Positions 47,411 through 57,573 of a stretch of DNA of 64,000 nucleotides are shown here, piece by piece. Location: assembly GCA_009926135.1 (NCBI GenBank), contig RFPL01000015.1:1-64000 (forward strand). The letters are read 5' to 3'. Origin of the DNA: Sphingomonadaceae bacterium. GTDB lineage: Bacteria > Pseudomonadota > Alphaproteobacteria > Sphingomonadales > Sphingomonadaceae. Made by a program: the position numbers and the translations under genes. Each line of letters starts with the position of its first letter. The stretch's first letter is position 1. The notes beneath the pieces were generated by a model, which saw only the letters and a list, made by a program, of their open reading frames with translations, was not told where the DNA came from and did no database searches.

Positions 47411-48442
47411 TCAGCCCCGCGCGACATGGGTGACAGTCATCCCCGGTTCGAGCCCCAGCAGGGCAGCACTGCCGGGATCAAGCGCAAGCCCGCCGGCCCG
47501 CTGTTCGACCCAGCCATAGGCTGTGCGGAACCCGGCCAGCTGGCCTGTGGCCAGCAAACGCTTTTCACCGCCCTTATGATCGCCAAGGCTGGCATCGATT
47601 GTGACCACGGCATCATCATTCGCCTCGCGGATCGAGCGGATCTGGTCGGTGCGCACGGTCATGGTCGGGCCGCCGTCGAAGATGTCGATGTAGTTTTCCC
47701 AAGCGAAGCCTTCCTCTTCCAGCATCCGCATCGCGGCGCGACCGGAGGGGTGGGGAACGCCAATCACCGCTTTCGCGGCTTCCGACAGCATGGCGATGTA
47801 GACCGGGTGCTTGGGCATCAGATCGGCAATGAACTGGTTGCCGAACTTGGCGTTGAATTCGTCCGCATCCTGGAAGTTCATCCCGAAGAACCGCCCCGCG
47901 ACACCATCCCAGAAGGGCGATCCGCCGGCCTCGTCGATGACGCCGCGCAGTTCGGCCAGGGTCCGGTCGGCAAAGCGCTGGCGGTGGTTGCGAATGAACA
48001 GATAGCGGCTGCGGGCGATTAGCAGGCCCAGGCCACCGGCGCGCTCACCGGGATGCAGAAACAGCCCGCCAACCTCGCTCGCGCCCTCAAGATCAGTCGA
48101 CAAGTTGAGGATATCAGCGCGAAAAGTGCGGCCCAGCTCTTCGCTGTGTTGGGTCAGCGCGCCGATCCGGTAGGAATAGAACGGCCACTTCAATCCTACC
48201 GCCGAGAACACCTGGCACGTGCCGCGTACTTCGCCCGTGGCGGTGTTTTCTAGCACGAAAACGAACAGATCGTCGCCAACGGTATCATCGGTCCGGGCGA
48301 AGGCCTGGGCGCCGCGCTCCAGCTTGGCGGTCAGCGCCTTGCGGTCAGGCGGCAGGTTAGTGAAACCCCCGCCGGTCCGTTTCGCCATTTCGTAGAGGTG
48401 CTGCAGGTCGTCGGCCTGGGCCGCACGGATCACGAAAGTCAC
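47411..48442 (-). CDS. astA: Arginine N-succinyltransferase
   Basis: The first step of the AST pathway: succinyl-CoA plus arginine gives N2-succinylarginine. A GNAT-like protein of 343 residues with the family segments IRAAQADDLQHLYEMAKRTGGGFTNLP, GLLIARSRYLFIRNHRQRFADR, and EEGFAWENYIDIFDGGPTM. The start is a GTG that overlaps the stop of the M20 gene as GTGA. A single-subunit version is encoded rather than the AruF/AruG pair. Confidence 0.94.
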   Translation of the reverse strand: MTFVIRAAQADDLQHLYEMAKRTGGGFTNLPPDRKALTAKLERGAQAFARTDDTVGDDLFVFVLENTATGEVRGTCQVFSAVGLKWPFYSYRIGALTQHSEELGRTFRADILNLSTDLEGASEVGGLFLHPGERAGGLGLLIARSRYLFIRNHRQRFADRTLAELRGVIDEAGGSPFWDGVAGRFFGMNFQDADEFNAKFGNQFIADLMPKHPVYIAMLSEAAKAVIGVPHPSGRAAMRMLEEEGFAWENYIDIFDGGPTMTVRTDQIRSIREANDDAVVTIDASLGDHKGGEKRLLATGQLAGFRTAYGWVEQRAGGLALDPGSAALLGLEPGMTVTHVARG

Positions 48443-49650
48443 AGGGCTACTCCAGTGGCAAGGCGGTGCAGGACGAGGGCGGACAATTTCGCGCGCTCGG
48501 CCAGCGAAGGAACAATCAGGAATTCATCAGGCGAATGGATCGCGCCGCCGCGCACGCCCATGGTATCGACCACGGGCACGCCGCAGGCGGCAATGTTGTT
48601 GCCGTCGCAGACCCCGCCCGAGCTTTGCCAGCGGATCGCCTGGCCCAGCGCCGCGCCGCACGTCCGGACCAGTTCGAACAGCCGTTCGGCGGGTGGATCG
48701 ATCGGCTTGGGGGGGCGGCTGATCCCGCCGTGGCGATGGATCGCAACACCATGCTCAGCAGCAACAGTGGCGATCAACTGCTTGATCTGAGTTTCGAACC
48801 ATTCCGCCAGCTCGGTTTCCATCGGGCGGATGTTGAACCGCAGCACGGCATGATCCGGCACGACATTGTTGGCGCTGCCGCCGTCGATCTTCGCCGGGTT
48901 GATGCTGAGCCCGGGGCGTTCCAGCGCCTTCAGCCCCAAAACCAGCGCAGCTGCCGCCACGATTGCGTTGCGCCCGTCCTGCGGATTGCGCCCGGCGTGG
49001 GCGGATTTTCCGGTGACGATCAGGCTGTAATTGCCGCTGCCGCCGCGCGCGCCGGCCAGGGTGCCATCGGGCAGAGCAGCAGGTTCGTACGTCAGCGCCG
49101 CGATCTTGCCCGCCGCCAGCTCGGCAATCAGCGGGGCCGACGAAAGACTGCCGGTCTCCTCGTCCGAATTGAGCAGCACGTCATACCCCACGCCCGAAGC
49201 GGCGGCGCTGCCCTCGAAAGCCTTGAGCGCGGCGAGGATCACCGCGATCCCACCCTTCATGTCGGCTACGCCCGGGCCGTTCAGCGTCTCATCGTCGAGC
49301 CAGCGACTGGTCTGGAAAGCGTGATCGGCCGGGAAGACCGTGTCCATGTGCCCGGTCAGCAGGAAGCGCCGGTTGGCCGTTGGTCGCACGCGCAGCACCA
49401 GGTGCTTGCCGTAACCAACCTCGATCTCGCGTCCATCGGCCGCGACAGCGCGAACCGGGGCCGGATCGATGAGGGTGATCTCCCCTGGCAGAGCCGCAAA
49501 TTCATCGGCCAGCAGGGCAACATACCGCGCAAGGCCGGAGAGGTTGCCGGTGCCGGTATTCACCGCGCTCCAGGCCAGCACCTGATCCAGCATCGGCGCG
49601 GCATCGACATTGTCGACCAGCGCGGCTTCGGCGGAAGTAAGTTGTTGCAT
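48439..49650 (-). CDS. M20-family metallohydrolase in the ast operon
   Basis: A dizinc hydrolase of 403 residues of the M20/carboxypeptidase G2-like type. The metal ligands are seen in LLTGHMDTVFPADHAF (His and Asp), GPGVADMKGGIAV (bridging Asp) and LLNSDEETGSLSSAP (catalytic and metal Glu). The dimerisation domain lies in the middle. It is first in the operon and overlaps astA. M20 enzymes cleave N-acyl amino acids or dipeptides. As no astE gene is adjacent, it may act on N-succinylglutamate or another acyl-amino acid; that is inference. Confidence 0.88.
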   Translation of the reverse strand: MQQLTSAEAALVDNVDAAPMLDQVLAWSAVNTGTGNLSGLARYVALLADEFAALPGEITLIDPAPVRAVAADGREIEVGYGKHLVLRVRPTANRRFLLTGHMDTVFPADHAFQTSRWLDDETLNGPGVADMKGGIAVILAALKAFEGSAAASGVGYDVLLNSDEETGSLSSAPLIAELAAGKIAALTYEPAALPDGTLAGARGGSGNYSLIVTGKSAHAGRNPQDGRNAIVAAAALVLGLKALERPGLSINPAKIDGGSANNVVPDHAVLRFNIRPMETELAEWFETQIKQLIATVAAEHGVAIHRHGGISRPPKPIDPPAERLFELVRTCGAALGQAIRWQSSGGVCDGNNIAACGVPVVDTMGVRGGAIHSPDEFLIVPSLAERAKLSALVLHRLATGVAL

Positions 49651-49676
49651 CTGTTACCACCACTAGCCGAGGCGGC

Positions 49677-49694
49677 AGGGGGTTCCAACCCCCT
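49677..49694. repeat. Inverted repeat between the ast operon and malate synthase gene
   Basis: AGGGGGTT (49677-49684) and AACCCCCT (49687-49694) form a perfect 8-base palindrome with a 2-base centre, 27 bases upstream of the M20 start and about 130 before glcB. It lies in the 171-base divergent intergenic region and could be an operator for one or both transcripts. It has no T-run and is not part of a complete tRNA fold that I can find. Confidence 0.4.
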
Positions 49695-49821
49695 CTCCGG
49701 CAAGACCCGTTGCCATCACTTCGCAACTGCGGCATAGGCGCGTGACTTCCTCCCCGGGATCGTTGATGAACCAGTCGGCAGCACCGCCACGTGCTGCGCG
49801 AATCAATGCGTGCGAGGTACA

Positions 49822-51879
49822 ATGAGCGATCGGGTTGAGAAGTCGGGCCTGCAAGTCGATGCGGCGCTGGCCGCCTTTATCGAGAACGAGGTCGTAAGCC
49901 CCTTGGGTCACGACCTGGGCCAGTTCTGGGCCGGGTTCGCCGCGCTGGTAGCGCGCTTTGAGCCGGTCAACCGCGCGCTCCTTGCCAAGCGCGAGGATCT
50001 GCAGGCGCAGATTGATGCCTGGCACACGGCCCGCGCCGGCCAGCCAATCGATGGCGGCGAGTATCAGGCGTTCCTGCGTGAGATCGGCTATCTTGTGCCC
50101 GAACCGGCGCCGTTCCAGGTCGGCACGCAGAATGTTGATCCCGAGATCGCGACCATGGCCGGGCCGCAGCTGGTCGTGCCGGTGCTCAACGCCCGCTTCC
50201 TGCTGAACGCCGCCAATGCTCGGTGGGGCAGCCTATATGATGCCTATTACGGTACCGACGCGCTTGATGCGCCGCCAGCTCGCCCGGGCGGCTATGACGA
50301 GGACCGCGGCGCAGCGGTGATCGTGGCGGTGCGCAAGTTCCTCGATTCCGCCATCCCCGGCTGGGAAGCTGCGCTGACGGGCGGCTCCAGCGAACACCTC
50401 ATCGCGACGAAGCCGGGCGGCTATCTGTTCCGCCACAATGGCCTGCACATCGAAGTGGTGGTCGATCGCGATCACCCGGTCGGCAAGACCGACCCGCTCG
50501 GCATTGCCGACGTGATGCTGGAATCGGCGCTGACCACGATCTGCGACCTCGAGGATTCGATCGCCGCGGTCGATGCCGAGGACAAGCTGGGTGCTTATCG
50601 CAACTGGCTGGGCGTGATCCGCGGCGATCTGGCCGAAACCTTCGAGAAGGGCGGGCGCACGATGACCCGCACGCTCAACGGCGACCGCGTCTGGGGCGAT
50701 CTGACCCTCCCGGGCCGCAGCCTGCTGTTCGTCCGCAATGTCGGCCACCTGATGACCAACCCGGCGATCCTGCTGGCCGATGGCAGAGAGATTCCGGAAG
50801 GGATCATGGACGCCGTCATCACCAGCGCGATCGGCGCCCATGACCTGGCCGGGCTGTGCAAGTATGGCAACGGTCGCCACGGCAGCATCTATATCGTCAA
50901 GCCCAAGCAGCACGGGCCGGAAGAGTGCGCCTTTACCAACGATCTGTTCGATGCGGTGGAGGATCTGTTCGGCCTGCCGCGCCACACCGTGAAGGTGGGC
51001 GTTATGGATGAAGAGCGCCGCACCTCGGCCAACCTCGCCGCCTGCATCCACGCGGTGAAGGACCGGATCGTGTTCATCAACACTGGCTTCCTCGACCGCA
51101 CCGGAGATGAAATCCACACTTCGATGCGGGCCGGGGCGATGATCCGCAAGGCCGACATGAAGGCTTCTTCGTGGATCGCCGCCTATGAAGCGCGCAATGT
51201 CCAGATAGGCCTGGCTTGCGGCCTTTCGGGCAAGGCGCAGATCGGCAAGGGCATGTGGGCCGCGCCCGACCTGATGGGCGAAATGATGGTCCAGAAGATC
51301 GGCCACCCCAAGTCAGGCGCCAACACCGCCTGGGTCCCGTCACCCACCGCCGCGACGCTCCACGCGATGCATTACCACGCGGTCGATGTCTTCGCCGCGC
51401 AACGAGAGCTGGCCGGCAAGCCTACGCCAAGCCTGGAACCGCTGCTGACCGTGCCACTGGCGCAAGGCACCAACTGGTCTGAAGAGGAAGTCCGCGCCGA
51501 GCTCGACAACAACGCGCAGGGCCTGCTCGGCTATGTCGTACGCTGGATCGACCAGGGCGTCGGCTGCTCCAAGGTGCCAGACATCAACGATATCGGCTTG
51601 ATGGAAGACCGCGCAACCCTTCGCATTTCATCGCAGCACATGGCCAACTGGCTGCTCCACGGCGTCTGCACCAAGGAGCAGGTGATGGACAGCCTGCGGC
51701 GCATGGCCGCCAAGGTCGATGCCCAGAACGCTGGCGATCCGCTTTACGAACCGCTGACCGGCAATGAAGAGGCACCGGCCTTCCGCGCCGCGCTGGACCT
51801 GGTGTTCAAGGGCGTCGAGCAGCCCAGCGGTTATACCGAGCCGCTGCTGCACCAGTGGCGGCGGGTGAAAAAGGGCTAG
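49822..51879 (+). CDS. glcB: Malate synthase G
   Basis: The enzyme condenses glyoxylate with acetyl-CoA to malate (glyoxylate and glycolate metabolism). It has 685 residues and matches the large G isoform. Recognised blocks include [30 protein letters not shown]-like [37 protein letters not shown], and [16 protein letters not shown]. The C-terminal region includes [18 protein letters not shown] with the catalytic base segment. The ATG at 49822 is used, with GCGAGG just upstream. No isocitrate lyase gene is in the window. Confidence 0.95.
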   Translation: MSDRVEKSGLQVDAALAAFIENEVVSPLGHDLGQFWAGFAALVARFEPVNRALLAKREDLQAQIDAWHTARAGQPIDGGEYQAFLREIGYLVPEPAPFQVGTQNVDPEIATMAGPQLVVPVLNARFLLNAANARWGSLYDAYYGTDALDAPPARPGGYDEDRGAAVIVAVRKFLDSAIPGWEAALTGGSSEHLIATKPGGYLFRHNGLHIEVVVDRDHPVGKTDPLGIADVMLESALTTICDLEDSIAAVDAEDKLGAYRNWLGVIRGDLAETFEKGGRTMTRTLNGDRVWGDLTLPGRSLLFVRNVGHLMTNPAILLADGREIPEGIMDAVITSAIGAHDLAGLCKYGNGRHGSIYIVKPKQHGPEECAFTNDLFDAVEDLFGLPRHTVKVGVMDEERRTSANLAACIHAVKDRIVFINTGFLDRTGDEIHTSMRAGAMIRKADMKASSWIAAYEARNVQIGLACGLSGKAQIGKGMWAAPDLMGEMMVQKIGHPKSGANTAWVPSPTAATLHAMHYHAVDVFAAQRELAGKPTPSLEPLLTVPLAQGTNWSEEEVRAELDNNAQGLLGYVVRWIDQGVGCSKVPDINDIGLMEDRATLRISSQHMANWLLHGVCTKEQVMDSLRRMAAKVDAQNAGDPLYEPLTGNEEAPAFRAALDLVFKGVEQPSGYTEPLLHQWRRVKKG

Positions 51880-52697
51880 GCGGAGAGTACTCGCGCCAGG
51901 CTGACGAACTCGGCCACGCTTAGCGTTTCGGCGCGGCGGGCCGGGTCGATGCCAAGGGTTTCGAGTGCACCCAGCGCGCCAGGCAGACCCTTGAGGCTCT
52001 GGCGCAGCATCTTGCGGCGCTGGCCGAAGGCAGCTTCGGTAACGCGTTCGAGCATCCGGGCGGATACGCCCTTCGGCATGTCGGCCGGGGTGACGTGGAC
52101 CACTGCGCTCATCACCTTCGGCGGCGGGGTGAAGGCGCTGCGGTGGACTTTCATGGCGATCTTCGCGTTGGACCGCCATTGGGCCAGCACGGCGAGCCGG
52201 CCATAGGCGTCGCTGCCGGCCTCCGCGATGATCCGCTGGGCGACTTCGAGTTGGAACATCAGCGTCAGCGAAGCCCACTTTGGTGGCCAGCCTTCGCCGC
52301 TGAGCCAGCCGACGAACAGCGCGGTACCGACATTGTAGGGCAGGTTGGCGACGACATGGAATGGCCCGTCCAGGCCGTGATCGACCTTGGTGGCATCGCC
52401 CTCGATCACGCGGAGCTGGCCGGGAAAAGCATCTGCGAGTTCGGTTAGGGCGGGCAGGCAGCGGCGGTCCATCTCGATCGCGGTCACCTGCGCCCCAGCG
52501 CGCAGCAAGGCGCGGGTCAGGCCGCCGGGACCGGGACCGATTTCAAGCACCTGTGCGCCCTTGAGCTTGCCGGGGATCGCCGCGATCCGGTCGAGCAACT
52601 GCTCATCGAACAGGAAGTTCTGACCCAGCGCCTTTGAGGCGAACAGGCCGTGGCGATTGATGACATCGCGAAGCGGCGGAAGCTCAGCCAAGGGCAA
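51876..52697 (-). CDS. rsmA: 16S rRNA (adenine(1518)-N(6)/adenine(1519)-N(6))-dimethyltransferase
   Basis: This enzyme dimethylates two adenines in the 3' helix of 16S rRNA. The N-terminus carries [20 protein letters not shown], the SAM motif [14 protein letters not shown], and the catalytic NLPYN. The likely start is a TTG at 52697 (or at 52691), which overlaps the end of pdxA; the length of 273 residues then equals that of family members. The 3' end overlaps the convergent glcB stop by four bases. Confidence 0.93.
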   Translation of the reverse strand: MPLAELPPLRDVINRHGLFASKALGQNFLFDEQLLDRIAAIPGKLKGAQVLEIGPGPGGLTRALLRAGAQVTAIEMDRRCLPALTELADAFPGQLRVIEGDATKVDHGLDGPFHVVANLPYNVGTALFVGWLSGEGWPPKWASLTLMFQLEVAQRIIAEAGSDAYGRLAVLAQWRSNAKIAMKVHRSAFTPPPKVMSAVVHVTPADMPKGVSARMLERVTEAAFGQRRKMLRQSLKGLPGALGALETLGIDPARRAETLSVAEFVSLARVLSA

Positions 52698-53697
52698 TTC
52701 CAGCCCGCCGCGCCGCAATCTCGCCGGCCATGCGGATCGCAGCGATGGTCGCGCCCGGATCGGCGAGGTTCTGGCCGGCGATCCCGAACGCCGTGCCGTG
52801 GTCGGGGCTGGTTCGAACAATCGGCAGGCCGAGCGTGACGTTGACGCCCTGATCGAAATCGAGCGCTTTCAGCGGTACCAGTGCCTGATCGTGATACATG
52901 CAGAGCGCGGCATCGTAAGTGGCGCGGGCGCGAGGGGTGAAGAGTGCATCGGCTGGGTGCGGGCCAGTGGCGTTAATGCCCTCGGCCTGCAGCGCGGCAA
53001 TGGCAGGCGCGATCACGGCAGCATCCTCGTGCCCCATCCGTCCGTCCTCGCCGGCATGGGGGTTGAGCGCGGCGATCGCGATGTGCGGGCTTTCGATGCC
53101 AAAATCCTGCGCTAGCGCCCGCGCCATGATCCGCGCCTTGCGAATAATCAGGTCCGCGGTGATCAAGCCAGGCACGGCCGCGAGGGCTACGTGGACTGTC
53201 AGGGGCACCGTGCGCAGGTTTGGACCGGCCAGCATCATCACCGCATCCTCTGCTGCTACACCGCAGGCCGCCGCGACGAATTCGGTCTGGCCGGGATGGG
53301 CGAAGCCGACTTCGGCCAGTAAGGACTTGGCGATGGGCGCGGTCACAAGGCCCCAGCAATCGCCATTGCGGGTCAGTTCGGCCGCCTCGCTAAGCGAGGC
53401 GAGGGCGAGTTCGGCACCGGCGCGGCCGGGCGTGCCTGGCGTGTAGTCACCATCGGCACCGGCCAGCACGGGCAGCATGAAATCGAAGCACTCGAGGGCT
53501 TCGGCGGGATGGAACACCTCGCGGATCGGCACTGAAAGGCCCCGCATCTCGGCTGCGGCGGCGAGCACTTCGGCTCCGCCAGCCACAACGAATGGCGGCA
53601 GCAACTCAGCATCGCTTGCCGCCCAGGCAGCCGCAATCAGTTCGGGACCGACCCCCGCCGGATCGCCCAGCGATACGACGAGTGCCCCCTCGCTCAT
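52684..53697 (-). CDS. pdxA: 4-hydroxythreonine-4-phosphate dehydrogenase (vitamin B6 synthesis)
   Basis: PdxA oxidises 4-phosphohydroxy-L-threonine in the deoxyxylulose-5-phosphate-dependent PLP pathway. It has 337 residues, with the N-terminal [13 protein letters not shown], the metal-binding histidine regions ([15 protein letters not shown] and [22 protein letters not shown]), and the conserved [14 protein letters not shown] block. The start lies 7 bases after surA ends, fitting the common surA-pdxA-ksgA order in proteobacteria. Confidence 0.95.
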   Translation of the reverse strand: MSEGALVVSLGDPAGVGPELIAAAWAASDAELLPPFVVAGGAEVLAAAAEMRGLSVPIREVFHPAEALECFDFMLPVLAGADGDYTPGTPGRAGAELALASLSEAAELTRNGDCWGLVTAPIAKSLLAEVGFAHPGQTEFVAAACGVAAEDAVMMLAGPNLRTVPLTVHVALAAVPGLITADLIIRKARIMARALAQDFGIESPHIAIAALNPHAGEDGRMGHEDAAVIAPAIAALQAEGINATGPHPADALFTPRARATYDAALCMYHDQALVPLKALDFDQGVNVTLGLPIVRTSPDHGTAFGIAGQNLADPGATIAAIRMAGEIAARRAGIALG

Positions 53698-53704
53698 GTC
53701 GCGA

Positions 53705-55072
53705 TCAGTCGTAATCGATCACGGCGTCGCGCCGCAGATCGCGCAGATAGGCCTGGGCGCGCTTGTTGACGCGTTCGTCCTCGATCTGGCCCTGGATCTG
53801 CTCGAAGTTCGGCGCAGTGGCATCCTTCGGATCATCGCGACCGCACAGCATCAGCACGCGGACACCATCCTGGATCGAGCCGAACGGCGGGGTCACTTCA
53901 CCCAGGGTCATGCCGAGCACCATGTTCTGTAGCGGCCCGGGCAGGTCGCGCGCCTTGATCTGATCATTGGTGACCACTTCGGCGCCCTGCTGCTGGGCGA
54001 TGGCATCCACAGTGCCGCAACCGCGCGCAGCGCGAACGGCATCGGCAAAGGTGCGGGCCTTGGCTGTTGCCTGGGCCTCGGTCGTGCCGGGCGGGAAGCT
54101 GATCGACAGCTGTTTAAGGCTCAGCAGGGCGTCGCGCGGATCGGCGGTCAGCACCTGACGCTTGTCAATCAAAGCGACGATCGAAAAGCCGCCGCGGATT
54201 TCGATCGGACCGGCAAGCTGGCCAGTCTGCAAACCTTGCAGCGCCGTGGCCAGTTCAGCCGGCAGCTGGCCGCTGCGAACCCAGCCCAGGTCACCGCCTA
54301 CCGATGCGGTCGAAGCTTCGGAGAACTGGCGGGCATAGCCGACAAAGCTGCCGCCCTGGCGGAGCTGCTCGACGATGCGGGTGGCGTTGGCGAGCACGGC
54401 TTCACGGTTCTCGGCGGTGGCCGAGAGGAAGATTTCACCGACGCGGTATTCCTCGGTGCCCTTGGCATCCTGCATCCGCTTCAGCACTTCACGCACTTCG
54501 TCGTCCGAGACATTGACGAACGGCTGGACGTTGCGGCGCAGCAGGCGCTGCCACGAAAGTTCGCCGCGGATTTGGCGCTTCAGCGAAGCGGGCGCGGAGC
54601 CAATCTTGGCCAGGTAAGCATCCATCGCCTTCGGATCCTGGCTAAAGTTCTGGCCAGCGATGCGCGTATAGGTCTGGTCGATCTCGTCCTGCCCGATCTC
54701 GATCTTCTGGGCAGCGGCTTCCTGGATCTGAAGCGTTTCGTCCATCAGGTTGCGCAGCACCTGCAGCTTGAGCCGCTTGAGTTCCTCTTCGTCGATCTTG
54801 CCGCCGCTGGCCGCGACCAGCAGGGCCACCCGCTGGTCGATATCGGTGCCGGTGATGATCTCACCATTCACCACCACGGTCGCCTTGCGGAAGTTGGGAT
54901 CGTTCTTCGCGAAGAAGTTCGGGTTCTCCGGCAGGGCCAGGCCACCGGCGGAAGAGGATGGAGCAGTCTGCGCAGTGGCGCCGACGGCCAGCACCAGCAC
55001 GGCGGCAGCCAGCGAAAGGCGGAGCGGGCGGCGCGAAATGGACAAGCGAGTCACCGTCAGTTCAATCCCCAT
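53705..55072 (-). CDS. surA: Periplasmic peptidyl-prolyl isomerase/chaperone SurA
   Basis: An outer-membrane protein chaperone of 455 residues with a signal segment (LSLAAAVLVLAVGATAQ). A SurA N-terminal domain (about residues 60-190) includes IDQRVALLVAASGG and LMDETLQIQEAA. One clear PpiC-type parvulin domain follows (YRVGEIFLSA, GYARQFSEASTASVGGDLGWVRSGQLP, RGGFSIVALIDKR), then a second, degenerate or shorter domain. It is placed between lptD and pdxA, which fits its role with LptD. The start could be a later GTG, but the ATG at 55072 is used. Confidence 0.93.
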   Translation of the reverse strand: MGIELTVTRLSISRRPLRLSLAAAVLVLAVGATAQTAPSSSAGGLALPENPNFFAKNDPNFRKATVVVNGEIITGTDIDQRVALLVAASGGKIDEEELKRLKLQVLRNLMDETLQIQEAAAQKIEIGQDEIDQTYTRIAGQNFSQDPKAMDAYLAKIGSAPASLKRQIRGELSWQRLLRRNVQPFVNVSDDEVREVLKRMQDAKGTEEYRVGEIFLSATAENREAVLANATRIVEQLRQGGSFVGYARQFSEASTASVGGDLGWVRSGQLPAELATALQGLQTGQLAGPIEIRGGFSIVALIDKRQVLTADPRDALLSLKQLSISFPPGTTEAQATAKARTFADAVRAARGCGTVDAIAQQQGAEVVTNDQIKARDLPGPLQNMVLGMTLGEVTPPFGSIQDGVRVLMLCGRDDPKDATAPNFEQIQGQIEDERVNKRAQAYLRDLRRDAVIDYD

Positions 55073-55205
55073 AGCGGCACGGAAAGGATTTTTCCGGCCG
55101 GACTTGCCGGAGCCTTTGCTGCCGGCTGGCTTAACCCAAGCTGATCAGGCCACCACCATTGCCGGGCCGGATAGCGCGTTTGCTTCGCCCTCGCAAATGT
55201 CCCGA

Positions 55206-57470
55206 TCACCGGAATCCAAGGTTACGCACGGCTATGCTAACCTGGAACGTATTGCCGCGGCGCGCATCCCCCGTGGCTACAAAGTCGCGCCGCCAGGTCA
55301 GGGCGAGTTCGAGGCAGTCATCCTGATAGGCGACCCCCAGGCGAGTGCGCAGTGCCTGGAACCCGTCAGTCGTCAGGGTCGGGTCCTCGTTCTTGCCGGT
55401 AAGGTTGAACACGCCCGAGCCAAACAGCGACCAGTACCGGGCAAAGGCAACCCGGCCAGCAACCCGCAGTTCCTCGCGGTCCTTGAGGTCTTCGGCAATC
55501 GCGGAAATGTTGCGGTTGAGCCGCAGGTAACCGACTTCGGCATAGGTCCGCTCGTTGCCGATCGCGGCGTCGATCTCGTTGCGGCGGACAGCGAAATTGT
55601 CCTTGTCGAGCCGGAACCGGTGCGTGAGCCGGACGAAGTCCTTGTAGCGGATCTCGGTCCGCCCGACGATGTCGGAGCTGCGGCTGGACAGGCCGGTACC
55701 ATCTGGCAGCAAGGTCGGCTTGCTGGTCAGGCGATAGGACTGACCGATCGTAGTCGCCACGCGCCAGCCCGGACGTTCCCACTGCCAGTCGAAGCCATAG
55801 GTAAAGCGCACCCCGTCCTCGATACGGTCATAGCCGGGGAAACGATTGAGCGCGAAGAGGTTCGAATCCTCGAGGTCGATCGCGCGGGCATCCTCGTTGG
55901 GGATCGCCAGGTTGCGCAGGTTAGGGCTGGCAACCACCTGGAAGCGGGGGGTCAAGACCTGGGTTCCGCCCAGGAATTCGCCCAATAGCGGCCACTTCAC
56001 ATCGACCGCCGCCGTCGCGAGGCCGCGGGTCTGCCAGCCGGGATTGCCGCGATAGACCGCCGTGGCGGTCAGGTTGTTTTCATCCGAATTGTAGACATCG
56101 CCGCGAGCTAAGGCGGTAAAGGTCACTTCCTGGCCCAGGCCGGTAATGCGCCGCAGGTCCCAGCGCGCGAGAGCGAAAGCGCGCTGCGTATCCTGCCCGG
56201 TGGTCCGGGTGATGGCGAGCGAATTGGCCTGAAATTCGACCTTGCCGCCCAGCACCGGGTCCGCCAGCCGGCGGCGATAGTCGATCACGGGCAAGGCGAT
56301 CGGCACCTGGCCCTGGGCATCGCCGACCCGCAGCGTCTGGGTCGCCCAGCCAGCGATCGACAGGTAGGAATTGGGATCGATCCGCTCCGCCTCGATCACC
56401 GAACGCAGCCGGTCATCGCGGCTGATATCATAGCGGCGCAGGAAGGTGCGGTCCGAAGCGACCCGCCCCGAGGCCATGATCGACCAGTGCGGCGAGAGCT
56501 GGAACCGGCCGTTGCCGGCCAGATAACCACGAAAGTCGCTTTGGCTGCCGACCGGTGCGCCGCCAATCGGAATGCGCGAGGAGCGGGTCGCATAGCCGGT
56601 GACCTGGTAGGCGCCCTCGCTGGTCAATTGGCGGAACTGGCCCGAGATCATCGGTAGGGCCTTGGTATAGACATAGCCGGTCAGGGCCAGGTCGCGGTTG
56701 TTGCCAAGCCGCTTGTAATAGATCTGCGAAAACTCGACCCCGTTCGAGGCCGAGAGCCGCACGTCGGGGATCAGCAATCCCGAAATCGGCCGACCGTCGC
56801 TGGTCAGCATCAGGCCGGGCAGCGGGAGCAGGCGCGCGCCGAACAGTTCCAGGCGGGCACCCTTGAAGCGAATCAGCTTCTTGGTTTCGTCATAAGTGAC
56901 CCGTTCGGCCGTGATCCGCCAACTGGGCCTGACCGGACAGCCAGCGCTGTCTTCCACCGCGCAGGCCGAGTAGACGGCATTGGTCAGGGCCACCATGCCA
57001 TCGGCCGTGCGGCTGCCATTCGCTGCCGCGAGACGGCCGCCTTCGCGGAGCGCCAGCAGCATGTTCTGCATGGCGCCCGCGCGCAGTTCATCGTCCAGCA
57101 TCAGCGAATCGGCGAACAGCTGGTTGCCGTCACTATCGACAAGCCGGATTGAGCCGCTGGCCTCGACCTCACCAGTCTTGCGGTTCCAGATCACCTTGTC
57201 GGCGCGGACCGACTGGTTGTCGCGCCGCATGACCACGTTGCCGAAGGCCGTGACGCTGTCCGAGGCATCGTCATAGCTGATGCCGTCCGCCTCAAAGGCA
57301 ACCGGCGCATCGGCAGCATTCGCATCGGTGCTGGCGGGCGGCGTCGCTGGCGCTTCCTGCGCCTCGGCCGCACTTGCCATCGACAGCAAGGCAAGCGCGA
57401 GTGCGCCGGATTTCCAGCTGCGAAGCGCGCAAGGAGGGCAGGGCGGGCGCAGCCGCGCAGGGTGACGCAT
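55206..57470 (-). CDS. lptD: LPS-assembly protein LptD
   Basis: The outer-membrane translocon component that inserts lipopolysaccharide. It has 754 residues. A signal peptide (ALALALLSMASAAEA) is followed by an alanine/proline linker. An OstA/LptD beta-taco N-domain spans about 55-165 (FEADGISYDDASDSVTAFGNVVMRR). A 26-stranded barrel then starts at FKGARLELFGARLLPLPG and ends VSIAVRNLGFR. It probably partners with LptE, not in the window. It is divergent from pepA and 133 bases before surA. Confidence 0.93.
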   Translation of the reverse strand: MRHPARLRPPCPPCALRSWKSGALALALLSMASAAEAQEAPATPPASTDANAADAPVAFEADGISYDDASDSVTAFGNVVMRRDNQSVRADKVIWNRKTGEVEASGSIRLVDSDGNQLFADSLMLDDELRAGAMQNMLLALREGGRLAAANGSRTADGMVALTNAVYSACAVEDSAGCPVRPSWRITAERVTYDETKKLIRFKGARLELFGARLLPLPGLMLTSDGRPISGLLIPDVRLSASNGVEFSQIYYKRLGNNRDLALTGYVYTKALPMISGQFRQLTSEGAYQVTGYATRSSRIPIGGAPVGSQSDFRGYLAGNGRFQLSPHWSIMASGRVASDRTFLRRYDISRDDRLRSVIEAERIDPNSYLSIAGWATQTLRVGDAQGQVPIALPVIDYRRRLADPVLGGKVEFQANSLAITRTTGQDTQRAFALARWDLRRITGLGQEVTFTALARGDVYNSDENNLTATAVYRGNPGWQTRGLATAAVDVKWPLLGEFLGGTQVLTPRFQVVASPNLRNLAIPNEDARAIDLEDSNLFALNRFPGYDRIEDGVRFTYGFDWQWERPGWRVATTIGQSYRLTSKPTLLPDGTGLSSRSSDIVGRTEIRYKDFVRLTHRFRLDKDNFAVRRNEIDAAIGNERTYAEVGYLRLNRNISAIAEDLKDREELRVAGRVAFARYWSLFGSGVFNLTGKNEDPTLTTDGFQALRTRLGVAYQDDCLELALTWRRDFVATGDARRGNTFQVSIAVRNLGFR

Positions 57471-57573
57471 GGCTTGCCTATCGCACCGCCCGCGCCTAAC
57501 TGCAATCCACGCTAACCAAGGTCGTCAGGCTGCGGGCATCATCCCGTCGCAAGTCCAGTTTTCCGGAGCAATC

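Noticed and set aside
49670..49710. GGGGGTTCCAACCCCC, reminiscent of a tRNA T-arm
   Set aside because: No D-arm, anticodon arm or acceptor stem flanks it. Treated as a palindrome only.
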